DNA from: Pomacea canaliculata
Lineage: Eukaryota; Mollusca; Gastropoda; Architaenioglossa; Ampullariidae
DNA length: 64,000 nt
Reading direction: 5' to 3'
Assembly (NCBI RefSeq): GCF_003073045.1
Contig: NC_037593.1
Span: forward strand, 13,524,735 to 13,588,734
Both the position numbers and the translations under genes were made by a program. Positions 12,449 to 29,200 of this stretch are shown here, in pieces. Under the pieces are notes generated by a model. It ran no database searches. It had not been told where the DNA came from and saw only the letters and a list, made by a program, of their open reading frames with translations. Position 1 is the stretch's first letter, and each line of letters begins with the position of its first letter.

Positions 12449-12575
12449 CATGGTGGGAGGGGCAGACGACTTGTCTTGGCTTTTGTTTTTTTTTTTTTTT
12501 TTTTGGTTTGGTTTGGTACGCAGTGACGTTTAAGCGTGTGACGACCTTTCTCTACCTGAACACTTCGCCTACACT
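12449..12575 (+). pseudogene. Decayed solo first exon of the PAN/EGF family, inside unit A
   Basis: Two pieces match exon 1 of the family. At 12449-12485 there is a match to the start region (gtgggagcagacgacctgtc), and at 12520-12575 a match to the first part of the mature protein region, including GTGACGACC and CTGAACACTTCGCCTAC. The part between them, including most of the signal-peptide coding region, is gone and is replaced by a run of about 20 T. No donor, EGF exon or large exon follows. It is a host gene relic, not functional. Confidence 0.7.
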
Positions 12576-13664
12576 AATTATTTAAGTTGGTCTGTTCGTC
12601 TCTCTGTCTATAGGTCAGTCCGTCTGTCTATCGTTCTGAATCGTCAAGTTGCCCGGTTTTTTTAAAAATATATTTATGTCCGTTTTCCCAAAGTGATGAC
12701 TCAATGGGTATGAAATAGAGGGACAATACTTCAAATATTAACAAAACAATGTAAACAAAGGGAAGAAATGGGAGGACGTTGTAGACATCTTGTTTTGTGT
12801 CAAGGTTACTCGAAATTGGAACCAAATGAGGGAACTGATTGCAACCCCAGGAACACCTGATAATATATTCATACCATCGTTTCACGCCTTTTTTATCGCA
12901 AGAATGAACAAATGTTCTTGATTTCTAGATATAGGAGAGAGCACGTTAGGATGGGGTGGGAGGGAGAGAAGGTATGGGTGATAAGACTACAGTAGTCTAC
13001 TCGCTGGTATAAGTTTGGTCTCCGTACTGTGAGGACGTAACGGCGACGTGACACTTGCAAGGCTGGCACATCAGAGACTAGCGAGTCCAGGCTTCTGATA
13101 TTTTGATTTGTGTTCATCCACTTTCAGTTCACATGTAAACTTTAGAGCCACGACATACTGGAAAGTGAAGCAATGGCAATTAGTTATTTTCGTCCTATTA
13201 AAATCTTCGTGAAAACAAAGACAAAAAACTAAAGGTGATGACCATTACCTTTCGGCGTTGATCGACTTGAGGTAAGAAATTCAATCTATTCTCTGTGGGG
13301 TCAATCTGTGGACAAAAGCAGTGGACGAAATTTATGCTAAAAATGTTAGTGATTACAATTAACTGATAAATATGAGTGGAAAAGTTAATTACTTATAAAT
13401 GTGGATGTTTCTTTTGTGGGAATCTAACGTTGTGGTATACTCCAAGACTAAACAATATGGTCAAGAAATGGCTAAAACATAAATGTCAAGTTTTCAATTA
13501 ATTAAAGTTGTTTGGAAATGAAAAGCCAGTAAGTAAAAGTCACTAAAGGTGTCTGAGATTTGAGATTTCAGTGACTACAAAGTCTTGATTGTTTTTCTTT
13601 TTTTTGTAATGCCAGAGAGAATTAACAGTGGCTCCAACAAAGACCGTGAGTGTTTCTAACCACG

Positions 13665-16517
<2,853 letters not shown>

Positions 16518-17012
16518 TTGATACCCCTTCATTTTTTTTATCTCTTTCATTCATGCCTTCTTCCTTTTTGTTCTCTATTCTTTCGTTTTCCGTTTTCCTA
16601 GACAAAGGGTTACCAACTTTTACATTATGGCTTCGGAAGGTGATGGTTTTTTTTAAAAAAGAAAATCATCATGTCAGTATGTCAAGGATAATGTAAGTCA
16701 GTGTATTAAGTTACAATCTTGGATCCTGTGGACAAAAAGAGACTCTAATGACCGTTTGTACTGTAGTTTGTCACGCTGTTGTACCCACTTCCTTAAAGTT
16801 TTTCTATATTATCTAGCACTAACGTTTCTTAGTTTAACACTAAGATTTTCCATTTGTCATCACTATATATATATTATGCTGAATGTGACTTGTACTTCAT
16901 TTTGAACATTCTTTCCCTAATGAAAAATTCGTACACTAACGCGAACAATGATGTTATTTGGTGAAGATTGATGTTTTCTTTATATATCCTTCGACAAGAA
17001 TGCAAAGCTAAA

Positions 17013-17018
17013 AATAAA
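17013..17018 (+). promoter_or_regulatory. Poly(A) signal, copy A
   Basis: AATAAA about 500 bp after the stop codon, with a second at 17039-17044. The first is conserved in copy B at 24477-24482. Confidence 0.45.
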
Positions 17019-18870
17019 TATAAAGAAATATTTAGAGGAATAAAATGAAAGTTTCTTTAACGGAATTTTGTGAATGTTTGAGTGGTTACATTGTACAAGA
17101 AGTGCTCAATTACTCATAGATAATAGATGTATGGTGTCATCTGGACAGCTGTCTACATACCCAGACATAAAAGTTGCCTGAAATGTGTATATATATATAT
17201 AATATTGTCTCATTATGATGTAACTGTAACCTGACCAACATTTTAATTATAACCTCAATTCTCCTTAAGACAGGGACATTACATTGTTGTGTCCTCGTTT
17301 GCGATATTACTTATTTAATGTTATCTGTGTTTGGTAGACCAGATGTGGGATGAGGCTGTATTGCGTCCAGATCATGATAATTTATTACAACTTTGGACAA
17401 ATTAATTCTTCGATAAATACTTCTAATGTTAAAATAGTCAGATTTAATCCTGAATACTTGGAAAGCAAATGTTTTAGTAAATAACACTTTTTGCTTGAGA
17501 GTTCTGTTACTATTTGTGCACATTGTGAAGATAAATCTTATTTTAATATAGATAGATATATGATTTTTTTAGATGTCGTGAAAAAGGATAACATCATGCT
17601 TTTACCTTTTATTTATATGAGAGTCAGCATTAAAAACTTATGCACGCCATTTTATTTACTGTATAAAATTACAGTGACAATAAATAAATATAAAAAAATT
17701 ATCTTTTTGTTCTGTCAATATTTTCTGGTTTAAGAAACTTACTGAGCGTAAAGTGAAGTTTGTGATCTGAGTGTACAACACAGTTTTTTGTTTTTCATTT
17801 CCATATAAAGTACGAGTTTTTTGTGACGTTATATTTGTTTACATTTAACCGATATTTACAAAATGCTTACGGATGCATTTATATAACTTCAACATATACA
17901 TTAACAGAATAATCAAGTACAGGTAAATACGACAAGGCTATGTTTTTCGGAGACACCACTTTGAGGTGTTTTATAAACTTAGATTTTTTTTTTCGTTAAA
18001 ACAAAATTGAGCATTCGTAATTAAACCAGCCAAAATTACACAAACAGTTTTGGTTTTGTTTTCACACGAGAAAGAAAATCGCCTCCTAACAAAGTGATCT
18101 ACTACTACTGCACACACACACACACACACTGTAGCTGTATATTCATTGATATTAATACTTGACAAGTTAATATTCAAATATCACTGGAGGTTGTACAAAT
18201 AATCCACGTCATCTAAAGACAGGTGCAATATAAACTGTCAATAGCAAACATTTTAATTTAAAAAATCGCAGATCGAGTAAATATTTTTACTTGACGGAGA
18301 CATCTATTGCTTTGACTTTTCAAATTTTGCTGACCTTATAAACATACTTTCCAGAAGAAAGTTTACAACTGCTGACAACTGTAGCTACGGGTCATTCCTC
18401 GCTTCTCTATATGAATTTATAATTATATAATTACTAATGAATATAGAATTACTAATCAACGTTAGCGCAGCTGACAAAGGGACTCACAAACATAACATTA
18501 AACTTTGTCTCCAGACTTGGCGTGCCTTTAAACCAGATAATCTTTTTGTGGCCTAAGGTCAGGAAGGTTCATCTGTAATTGGGAACGAATGTGCTGTAGA
18601 ACGTTCATCATAAAATATTTGTACCTACTCAGTCTCAAAAACAAGCTCGGGAGAAATTTTCACAAATATGGAATACGTCGCAATGCAATGTGTGCGCTAA
18701 TGTGTGCGTGTGTTTCATTGCGTTTCTTGTGCAAAGGGAAATAACTGGGTTATCAGGGGACACCATCATTGTTTGTTCTTGCCAACTTATGACAATTAAA
18801 GAAAAATCTCATGAAGTCTGGTCTTTATTAAAGCCGAAATCTGACACACTCACACACCTCTTAATGCAAA

Positions 18871-18916
18871 AATAAATAAATAAATAAAAGAAATAAAATA
18901 AATAAATAAAAAATAA
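18871..18916. repeat. (AAAT)n microsatellite at the A/B unit junction
   Basis: AAATA-type repeats lie between the end of the unit A homology (about 18860) and the start of unit B (about 18995). The block 18861-18994 is absent from the B/C junction near 26271. Confidence 0.8.
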
Positions 18917-21633
18917 AGTTGTAATGTAACGTGGATGCGTAGAGCTTCTAACTCAAACATTTTAAAGTAAATTGTCCACTTCCATTCATTCCTTCCCTCG
19001 TTTAAAATTTTGTTTTCACTGCAAAATAATTTTTTCAGAAAAAGATGTTTTCTGTATTAAATTGAAAGAGGTTTTTTTCATGTGCATTCATACAAACATT
19101 TGTTCGGCATTTAAACACACAAAGAAGCTTTGACGACAAAACCAAAGGACTGACAACTACATCCAGGAGGCTCATTGAAATGTAGTTATCTATTATGTTC
19201 TTTCGGTCAACAAGTTCTTTAGATAAATAGAAATGGGAGAAGCTAGTTTTCTCTTAAGTTGTGCCATCTCGTTTACTTGCTGAGAATGAAGTTGAAATCA
19301 CGAGGTGACCTGCACGCTCCAGCGCGCGATCAACAGCGCGTATCAGCTTCTGAGCATCGAGAACCATCGAGATTTTGTTGTCGAGCTTTCACCTAGGTCG
19401 TGGTCCAGCAAATATGGGGACACTAATCAAGCCACTGAGAACTGCACAGGCAGACACCTTCGCAAATTATCTCAGGTTTTGTCGTGGATACCGTGGTCGG
19501 CTTATATTTGCTTCTTCAAGACCAAGTAGGAGATAGCTGATCCACGTACACAAAACGTGAGAGTCGGCGATCGATTCCACGTGGTTGCAACGATTTAATC
19601 AGGGCAGGTGAAATCTGTCATTTTTTGGTTGTTGTCATCTTACTCTCACTTCACAGCATCTTCTGTCATTTGTTAAATTCCTTGAGTTTGTCCACAGGCT
19701 ATACAAATGCCGATAAGGTCCTGTTTGATTGACAGACAACCTCGGAAACTCTTTTACGAATTTAATGGTACAAAAATGACAAAATAAATTATGTGTAGTT
19801 CATAATAAAGGCATTCATTTAGTGTGGGTGTTAGTGTTGTGTGGTGCATCGTATGTAGTCCACATCAATTAAGCCACAATGAAGTGCCCAGACACGTGTG
19901 CTAGGTGTGTTTGAGGTCACCGAGGTCGTGTGATGCTTGCCTGATCGCGATGCAGTGATAACGGATACACGCGCACATCACGTGACAGCTGGCGTGTTTG
20001 GCGCTCGATTCCACGTGGCTACAACGATGGGCCGTGGGGCAAGTCTGCAGGACTAAAGTCTTTTACAAAACAGTGTGACGTCTTGAAGTTTGAAGAAGCA
20101 CAATCAATATTTTCCTAAAGCACCTTTATCCATCCTCATCTCACTTTCATAACACAAACGTGTTTGTCATCTTCCCACCCCACCTTTCAAGAAACACACA
20201 CACACAACCTGAATTAACTCTCACGGCAAGAACTCGATTCCAGAAATTCGATGACAGTCTCTGCTTCTACATTTTTTTCATAATGGAATAATTATATAGT
20301 ATATTGTATAAAGTGTAATATATAATTGTGAATCGTATTACTATTTGATTATCTAACTTGGTTTGTAGTTTCGAAGTTTCTCGCCGATCGTAATGTTGAC
20401 AGGTGAAATATAGACAGAAGTATCTGTTTGGCTTTCTGGCTGACTGTTCGTCTCTCTGTCTGTATGTCAGTCCGTCTGTCTGTCCTTCTGAAGCGGGAAA
20501 ATCGTTGCCCGTTTTTCATATTTAAGTCAGTCTTCTCAAAGTGATGAATCAATGGGTTTGAAATAGAGGGACAATACTTTAAATATTAACAAAACAAAGT
20601 AAACAAGATAAAGATACGGGAGACGTCGACATCTTGCCTTGTGCCAAAGTGATATGAAAGTTGGAACTGAATGATGGAACTGATTGCAACCCCAGGAACA
20701 CCTGATAATGTATTCATGCCATCTTTTCACAACTTTTTATCGCAAGAATCTTCGAATGTTCTTTATTTTTAGACAAAGGAGAGAGCACGTTGGGGTGGGG
20801 TGGGAGGGAGAGAAGGTATGGGTGATAAGACTGCAGTAGTCTACTCGCTGGTATAAGTTTGGTCTCCGTGTTGTGAGGACGTAACGGCGCCGTAACATTT
20901 GCCAGGCTCACACATCGGGGACACGCGAGTCCAGAAGGCTTCTGATATTTTGATTCGTGTTCATCCACTTTCAGTTCACATGTAATCCTTAGAACCACTA
21001 CAGACTGAAAAGTGAAGCTTTGGCAATTATCTGCAACCTATAAAAAACTTCGTAAAAACAAAGACAAAGAAAACAAGGAAAGCTGGTAACCATTACCTTT
21101 CGGCGTTGATCGACTTAAGGTAAGAAATTCAATCTATTTTTTATGTAGTAAATTATAACTTTTTAATTCTGTATCTTTCTTAATTAGTCTTGGAATTCAT
21201 CTGTGCGTTGATCTTTCCTAAACTGCCTGCTTCAAGTTCATAGTCTAAATTAGGGCAAAATCAAAGCTATAAATGTCAATTATAACAATTACCTGACACA
21301 TATCCATTGAAAACTTTCTGATGTTGTGGTAAACAGTAAAACACAGCAACATTGACAAGAAACTGCTAGAAAATAGCTATAACAATAACTGTCACATTTT
21401 CACTAAATAAAAAAAAAATTACTTTAAAAAGCCAGAAAATAAAAGTCACTAAGGTGTTAGAGATGAGTTGGACAATAGGAATCTGACGTAACTTCCTAAT
21501 TCACGATCATCTCCTCCATCAAACTCATCCTTAAATTATCATTGAACATCTCATTGATTACAAATTTTTGCTTTTTTAGGTCAGCGAGCATAAACAGTGA
21601 CTCCAACAAAGACCGTAGGTGTTTCTAACCACG

Positions 21634-23975
21634 ATGGGTGGGAGCAGACGACCTGTCTTGCTCTTTTTGTCGCCAGTCAGCCTGCTGACCATTTATGTCG
21701 CTTGTGTCATGAGACACATTTCCTGCGCCGTTGGTGACGTTCTGGAAGTGAACAGTGACGTTCGAGCGTGTGACGACACGTCTCTACCTGAACACTTCGC
21801 CTACGCTAGGGTAGTTGACGTTCATCCCGTCAGGAGCAAGATTTCCTGTCTGGCGTCATGCTTTCGTCACAACCTGTGCAGCCACGCAGCCTACACTGCG
21901 ACCTCTGACGTCAGCCGTGCGTCATGCGTTCTGTTCGGAGGCCAGACGATGAGGACGCGACGTACAACGGACGAGCTGCGAGACGAATCTTGTCGTTTCC
22001 TGATCATGGTAAGAGTCCTCGATGGAGAAACGTCTTTGCACGAAAAGTCATGTTGAGCGAGTTAGAGAATAGTTTTATGTTGCTGAACGTGCCACCATTA
22101 CATTTCCGTTTATATTGTAATAAAGCCTTTTGAGAGTTGTATTATTGAGAAGTTTATAACCATAAACAACATGCAGCAGGGTAAAAACAGTTATAGAAAG
22201 CAAAGTACAACCGCAATTGTATTTTGTGTATGTGTGGGTGTGTGCGCGCACGTGTGTGAGTGAGTGTGCGTGAATGTGCGTGCTTTATATAATTCAAAGC
22301 TTTAAATCACTAGTGACATGTATGTTAAAATTCAAAAAGTTTCAGCTAGTTGTAGTTCTGTCCACAGAAGCCTTGCGCTAATGGCGGATACCACGACCGA
22401 GGCTTTTGTCACTGTGAAGACGGATTCACTGGACAACGCTGTGAACTTAAGAATCCAGGTACGATTTTATGTTTGTAATTGTGTGTGTGTGTGAGTGAAG
22501 TTTGAAATGTGTGATGTTGCTGACATGATCTCGTGACCACTGATACATTCAGTTGACCCAACACGAAAATTTCATGATAATGTTTGTTTTCAGATGAATG
22601 CAAAAGTCGCTGGGCAGTGATTTTCTCTACCAATACCAAGGGTTCACTGGTGTCCGGAAATAAAACATTATTTAAAGACAACATAGCCCCTTCCAGCATA
22701 GGATCCATCGCTAAGGTGAAGATTCAGGAAGCCGACCAAGACATTATTCTCCAAGGAACAGTTTTTATAGGAAATAAAGGCACAAACTTCTCCATTCAAA
22801 CTAGCTCTACTATGATGAAACAGGACTGGAACCACTTTGCAAACGTCCCAACGCGACTGTTTCGCTACATCAGTCAAGATGGGTGGGTTCAGATGTTGCA
22901 AGAAGACACTGATAACATTCGTGTACAAATGAGAGCCATTACATGGTATGCGCGAATGCCTCACTATCTTCTCAACATAAGCAACACTCCTACTGGCAAT
23001 CTTTTTCAAGCTGTGACGGATGGCAAGGAACTGTTGACATTTTCGGCGCTAAAGTTCAACCAGACTTCACTTGATGTCGTAGGCCATTGGTTTGAAGTTT
23101 ACATTGATTCCTTTGATACCCTTAAATATGTCACGCCGACAAACTGGTATCATCGTACGGTCAACGCTTCTAAACATGCTGAAATAGTTTATGTCACAGT
23201 TTCCAGTGAAACATTGTCTCAATGGAGTTCATGGGAAAGTACAGAAAATTTTTATATTGATTCTTGTTGGACAAAAGCAACGAAAGAAAGGACTGGACAC
23301 GAAAACAGCGTTGGCTATCTTATCGGAGCAGTCCTCAGTGGTCATCGCACTCGCGTCATTGTCAACGACATGGCTCTCAACGTGGACCAGGTTCTCGTCG
23401 TCGATAACACGGTTTTCTTTGACGCGGGGTATTTCTTAGAGCCAGGGGACAACAGTCAGCCTCTAAGGAACCCCAGGTCTGCCCGCCTGGTGGTGGCCAG
23501 CGATGGGCGAGTCGTGTCATGTAGTCGGAGTTTACTGGCATCCTGGGACATGATGAAATCCTCCTACAATGCCAGCTTCCTCACCTGGTTCGTCCACACA
23601 CGTCAGTGGTCACGTGTTTTCACCATCACGACACAAGGGGAAATTCTTCACGGGTCAGAGAGTGCTCTCGTTGATGCTGTCAGCAAAGGTGCTTCTCTCC
23701 AGATTGGCCTCACCCTGGACAGCTCTTCCTCTTACAGGTATCTCCTTCTGACTATCCGTTCTATTCAGACAACCTCCGAGGGTCACGTGGTGGCGGAGCT
23801 GGAGGGACTTTCACGTCTGCTAGAAGACCCAGGTGTGGACTGTTCTTCCATTGCAATGCTGATGACATCACTGGGTGAGGTGCGAATATATAATTATTGG
23901 CGCCGACATGCTGGAAACCACACTGTGGGTGAGAACATGACGATGGACTGGTTCGTGGAGAGCTATCAGCCCTGA
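21634..23975 (+). CDS. Secreted PAN/apple-like + EGF-like + four-module protein, copy B
   Basis: Second tandem paralogue, 615 aa. Coding exons are 21634-22008, 22368-22458 and 22594-23975 (TGA), with the same phases as A. The probable leader exon ends at 21119. The signal peptide and six-Cys domain are almost identical to A (SDVRACDDTSLPEHFAY here). The EGF exon reads KPCANGGYHDRGFCHCED. Exon 3 differs from A in two places: the start of module 1 (STNTKGSLVSGNKTLFKDNI) and residues just after VVGHW in module 2 (FEVYIDSFDTLKYV...), about 23.09-23.26 kb. From ENSVGYLIGAVLSGH to the end it is nearly identical to A. The intron before the EGF exon is shorter than in A and C because a block of about 0.3 kb upstream of the acceptor is missing. 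Confidence 0.85.
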
Positions 23976-24476
23976 TTAATACTACCTTCATTTTTTTTTA
24001 TCTCTTTCATTCATGCCTTCTTCCTTTTTGTTCTCTATTCTCTCGTTTTTCGTTTTAATAGACAAAGGGTTACCAACTTTTACATTATGGCTTAGACACG
24101 TGATGGGTTTTTTTAAAAGAAAATCATTATGTCAGTATGTCAAGGATAATGTAAGTCAGTGTATTAAGTTACAAGCTTGGATCCTGTGGACAAATAGGAG
24201 ACTCTAATGGCCGTTTGTACTGTAGTTTTTCACGCTGTTGTGCTCACTTCCTTAAATTATTTCTATATTATCTAGCACAAACCTTTCTTAGTATAACACT
24301 AAGATTTTCCATTTCTCATCACTATATATATATTATGGTGAATGTGACTTGTACTTCATTTTGAACATTCTTTCCCTAATGAAAAACTCGTACACTAACG
24401 CGAACAATGATGTTATTTGATGAAGGTTGATGTTACGTTTGCTTTGCACATCCTTCGACAAGAATGCAAAGCTAAA

Positions 24477-24482
24477 AATAAA
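24477..24482 (+). promoter_or_regulatory. Poly(A) signal, copy B
   Basis: AATAAA about 500 bp after the stop codon, at the same place as the copy A signal at 17013. Confidence 0.45.
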
Positions 24483-26270
24483 TATAAAGAAATATTTAGA
24501 GGACTAAAATGAAAGTTTCTTTAACTGAATTTTGTGAATGTTTGACTGGTTACGTTTTACAAGAAGTGTTCAATTACTCATAGATAACAGATTTATGGTG
24601 TCATCTGGACAACTGTCCACATACCCGGACATAAACATTGCCTGAAATGTGTATATATATATATAATATTGTCTCATTATGATGTAACTGTAACCTGACC
24701 AACATTTTAATTATAACCTCAATTCTGCTTAAGACAGGGACAGGACATTGTTGTGTCGTCGTTTGTTATGTTATTTATTTAATGTTATCTGTGTTGGGTA
24801 GACCACATGTTCAATTAGGCTGTATTGGGGCAAACACATTATTATTTATTACAACTTTGGATAAATTAATACTTCGATAAATACTTCTAATGTTGAAATA
24901 GTCAAATTGAATCCTTAATATTTGGAAAGCAAATGTTTAAGTAAATAACACTTTTTGCTTGAGAGTTCTGTTACTATTTATTTACATGGTAAAAATAAAT
25001 CTTATTTTAATATAGATAAATATATGATCTTTCTAGATGTAGTGAAAAAGGATAACATCATGCTTTTACCTTTTATTTATATGAGAGTCAGCATTAAAAA
25101 CTTTGCACGCCATTTTATTTGCTGTATAAAATTACGACAATAAAAAAATAAAAAAAATTATGTGTTTGTTCTGTCAATCTTTGCTGGTTTAAGAAACTTG
25201 CTGAGCATAAAGTGAATTTTGTGATCTGAGTGTACAACACAGTTTTTTGTTTTTCATTTCCATATAAAGTACGAGTTTTTTGTGACGTTATATTTGTTTA
25301 CATTTAACCGATATTTACAAAATACTTACGGATACATTTATATAACTTCAACATATACATTAACAGAATAATCAAGTACAGGTAAATACGACAAGGCTAT
25401 GTTTTTCGGAGAGACCAGTTTGAGGTGTTTTATAAACGTAGAATTTTTTTTCGTTAAAAAAATGGAATATTTGTAATTAAACCAGCCAAAAACACGCAAA
25501 CAGTTTTGGTTTTGTTTCCACACGAAAAAGAAAATCGCCTCCTAGTAGAGTGCTCTACTACTACACACACTTACTGTAGCTTATGTTCATAGACATTAAT
25601 GCTTGACAAGTTAATATTTAAATATCACTGGAGGTTGTGCAAATAATCCACGTCATCTAAAGACAGGTGTAATATAAACTGTCAATAACAAACATTTTAA
25701 TTCAAAAAATCGCAGATCGAGACATTAAATATTTTCACTTGGTGGAGACATCTATTGCTTTGACTTTTCAAATTTTGCTGACTTTTAAGTTAATAAACAT
25801 ACTTTCAAAAAGAAAGCTTACAACTATTTACAACTGTAGCTACGGTAATTCATCGCTTCCCTATATGAATGTGCAATTACTAATCAACGTTAGCGCAGCT
25901 GACAAAGGGATTCACCAACATAACATTAAACTTTGTCTCCAGACTTGGCGTGCCTTTAAACCAGATAATCTTTTTGTGGCCTAAGGTCAAGAAGGTTTAT
26001 CTATAATTGTCAACGCATGTGCTGTAAAACGTTCATCATAAAATATTTGTACTTAGTCTGCCTCAAAAGCAAGCTAGGGAGAAATTTTCACAAATATAGA
26101 ATACGTCGCAAAACAAGGTTCATGTGTGTGTCATGACGTTTCGCATGCAAAGGGAAATAACTGGGCTATCAGGGGACACCATCATTGTTTGTTCTTGCCA
26201 ACATATAACAATTGAAGAAAAATCTCATGAAGTCTGGTCTTTATTAAAGCCGAAATCTGACACATACACC

Positions 26271-29200
26271 GTTTAAAATTTTGTTTTCACTGCAAAATAA
26301 TTTTGTCAGAAAAATATATTTTTTCTGTATTAAATTGAAAGAGTTTTTTTTCATGTGCATTCATACAAACAAATAAGCCTTGACGACAAAGCCAAAGGAC
26401 TGACAACTACATCCAGGAGGCTAATTGAAATGTGGTTATCTATTATGTTCTTCAGGTCAACAAGTTCTTTCGATAAATAGAAATGGGAGAAGCTAGTTTT
26501 CTCTTAAGTTGTGCCATCTCGTTTACTTGCTGAGAATGAAGTGGAAATCACTAGGTGACATGCACGCTCCAGTGCGCGATCAACATCGCGTATCAGCTTC
26601 TGAGCTTCGAGAACCATCGAGATTTTGTTGTCTAGCTTTCACCTAGGTCGTGGTCCAGCAAATGTGGGGACACTAATCAAGCCACTGAGAACTGCACAGG
26701 CAGACACCTTCGCAAATTATTTCAGGTTTTGTCGTGGACACCGTGGTCGGCTTATATTTGCTTCTTAAAGACCAAGTAGGAGATAGCGGATCCACGTACA
26801 CAAAACGTGAGAGTCAGAGATCGATTCCACGTGGTCGCAACGATTTAATCAGGGCATTTTTTGTTGTTGTCACCTTACTCTCACTTCACACCATCTTCTG
26901 TCATTTGTTAAATTACTTGAGTTTGTCCACAGGCTATACAGATGCTGGTAAGGTCCTGTGTGATTGACAGACAACTTCGGAAACTCTTTTACGAATTTAA
27001 TGGTACAAAAATGACAAAATAAATTATGTGTAGTTCATAATGAAGACATTCATTTAGTGTGTGTGTTAGTGTTGTGTGGTGCATCGTATGTAGTCCACAT
27101 CAATTAAGCCACAATGAAGTGCCCAGACAACTGTGCTAGGTATGTTTGAGGTCACCGAGGTCGTGTGGTGCTTGCCTGATCGCGATGCAGTGATAACGGA
27201 TACACGCGCACATCACGTGACAGCTGGCGTGTTTGGCGCTCGATTCCACGTGGCTACAACGATGGGCCGTGGGGCAAGTCTGCAGGAACGAAGTCTTTTA
27301 AAAAACAGTGTGACGTCTTGAAGTTTGAAGAAGCACAATCAATATTTTCCTAAAGCACCTTTATCCATCCTCATCACACTTTCATAACACAAGCGTGTTT
27401 GCCATCTTTCCACCCCAGCTCCCACGAAACACACACACAACATGAATTAACTTTCATGCCAAGAAAGTGTTTCCACAAATTCTATGCCAGTCTCTACTTC
27501 TTCATTTTTACAATGGAATAATTATATATTATATTGTATAAAGTGTTATATATTATTATTATGATTAAATGTAGGGAGAAATGTCTGTTTGGCTTTCTAG
27601 CTGACTGTTCGTCTCTGTCTGTATGTCAGTCCGTCTGTCTGTCGTTCCGAAAGGTGAAAAACCGTTGCCCGTTTTTCATATTTAAGTCCGTCTTCACCAA
27701 GTGATGAATCAATGAATATGAAATAGAGGGACAATACTTCAAATATTAACAAAACAAAGTAAACAAAGTTAAGACACGGGAGACGTTGTCGACATCTTGC
27801 CTTGTGAAAAAGTGAGATGAAAGTTGGAACCGAATGATGGAACTGATTGCAACCCCAGGAACACCTGATAATGTATTCATGCCATCTTTTCACAACTTTT
27901 TATCGCAAGAATCTTCGAAATTTCTCGACTTTTAGACAAAGAATGAGCACGTTTGGGGCAGGGGTGGGAGGGAGAGAAGGTATGGGTGATAAGACTGCAG
28001 TAGTCTACTCGCTGATATAAGTTTGGTCTCCGTGCTGTGAGGACGTAACGGGGCCGTGACACTTGCAAGGCTGACACATCAGGGACGAGCGAGTCCAGAA
28101 GGCTTCTGACATTTTGATTCCTGTTCATCCACTTTCAGTTCACATGTAATCCTTAGAACCGCGACACACTGGAAATTGAAATATCTGCAACATATAAAAA
28201 AACAAAGACAAAAAAAAAAAAAACCTAAATAAATCTGATAACCATCACATATCGGAGTTGATCAACAAAAGGTAAGGAATTCAATCTACTTTCTATGTGG
28301 TAAATTATAACTTTTTAATTCTGTATCTTTCTTAATCAGTCTTGGAATTCATCTGTACTTTGATCTTTCCTAAACTGCCTGCTTTAAATTCATAGTCTAA
28401 ATTAGGACAGAATCAAAGCTATAAATGTTAATGATAACCTGACGCACATCTGCATCTGTTAAAAACTTCATTTCTTCACAGCTAGATGTTCGCTTTGTGT
28501 GCATCATACGTTGTGGTAAACAGTAAAACATAGCACGATGGACAAGAAACTGGTAGAACATAGATATAACTATAATTGTAACATTTTCACTTAATTAAAT
28601 AAAAGTCCCGAAGGTGTCTGATACTGATCGAGGTTCACTATGACTCACGATCATCTCCTCCATCAAACTCATCTTTAAATTATTATTTAACACCTCGGTG
28701 ATGACAAAGTCTTGCTTTTTTCAGGTCAGGGAGAATTAACAGTGACTCCAACAAAGACCGTGAGTGTTTCTAACCACGATGGGTGGGAGCAGACGACCTG
28801 TCTTACTCTTTTTGTCGCCAGTCAGCCTGCTGACCATTTATGTCGCTTACGTCATAAGACACATTTCCTGCGCCCTTGGTGACGTTCTGGAAGTGAACAG
28901 TGACGTCCGAAGGTGTGACGACCCGTCTCTACCTGAACACTTCGCCTACGCTAGAGTAGTTGACGTTCATCCCGTCAGGAGCAAGAGTTCGTGTCTGGCG
29001 TCATGCTTTCGTCACAGCCTGTGCAGCCACGCAGCCTACACTGCGACCTCTGACGTCAGCCGTGCGTCATGCGTTCTGTTCGGAGGGCAGACGATGAGAA
29101 CGCGACGTACAACGGAGGAGCTGCGAGACGAATCTTGTCGTTTCCTGATCATGGTAAGAGTCCTCGATGGAGAAACGTCTTTTCACGAAAAGTTCAATTA

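Larger units (their letters stand above)
18995..26270 (+). repeat. Tandem duplication unit B (about 7.3 kb)
   Basis: Second direct copy. It starts gtttaaaattttgttttcac, the same block that starts unit C at 26271. It contains a region at about 19.62-20.44 kb that is also in unit C (26.86-27.59 kb) but missing from unit A, and a complete family gene. Its 3' flank matches unit A closely to 26.27 kb. Confidence 0.85.

Noticed and set aside
12628-12885. A minus-strand frame (MKRWYEYIIRCSWG...) repeated in each unit
   Set aside because: It recurs only because the segment is duplicated; the three versions differ by frame shifts and length changes, and no family is recognised.
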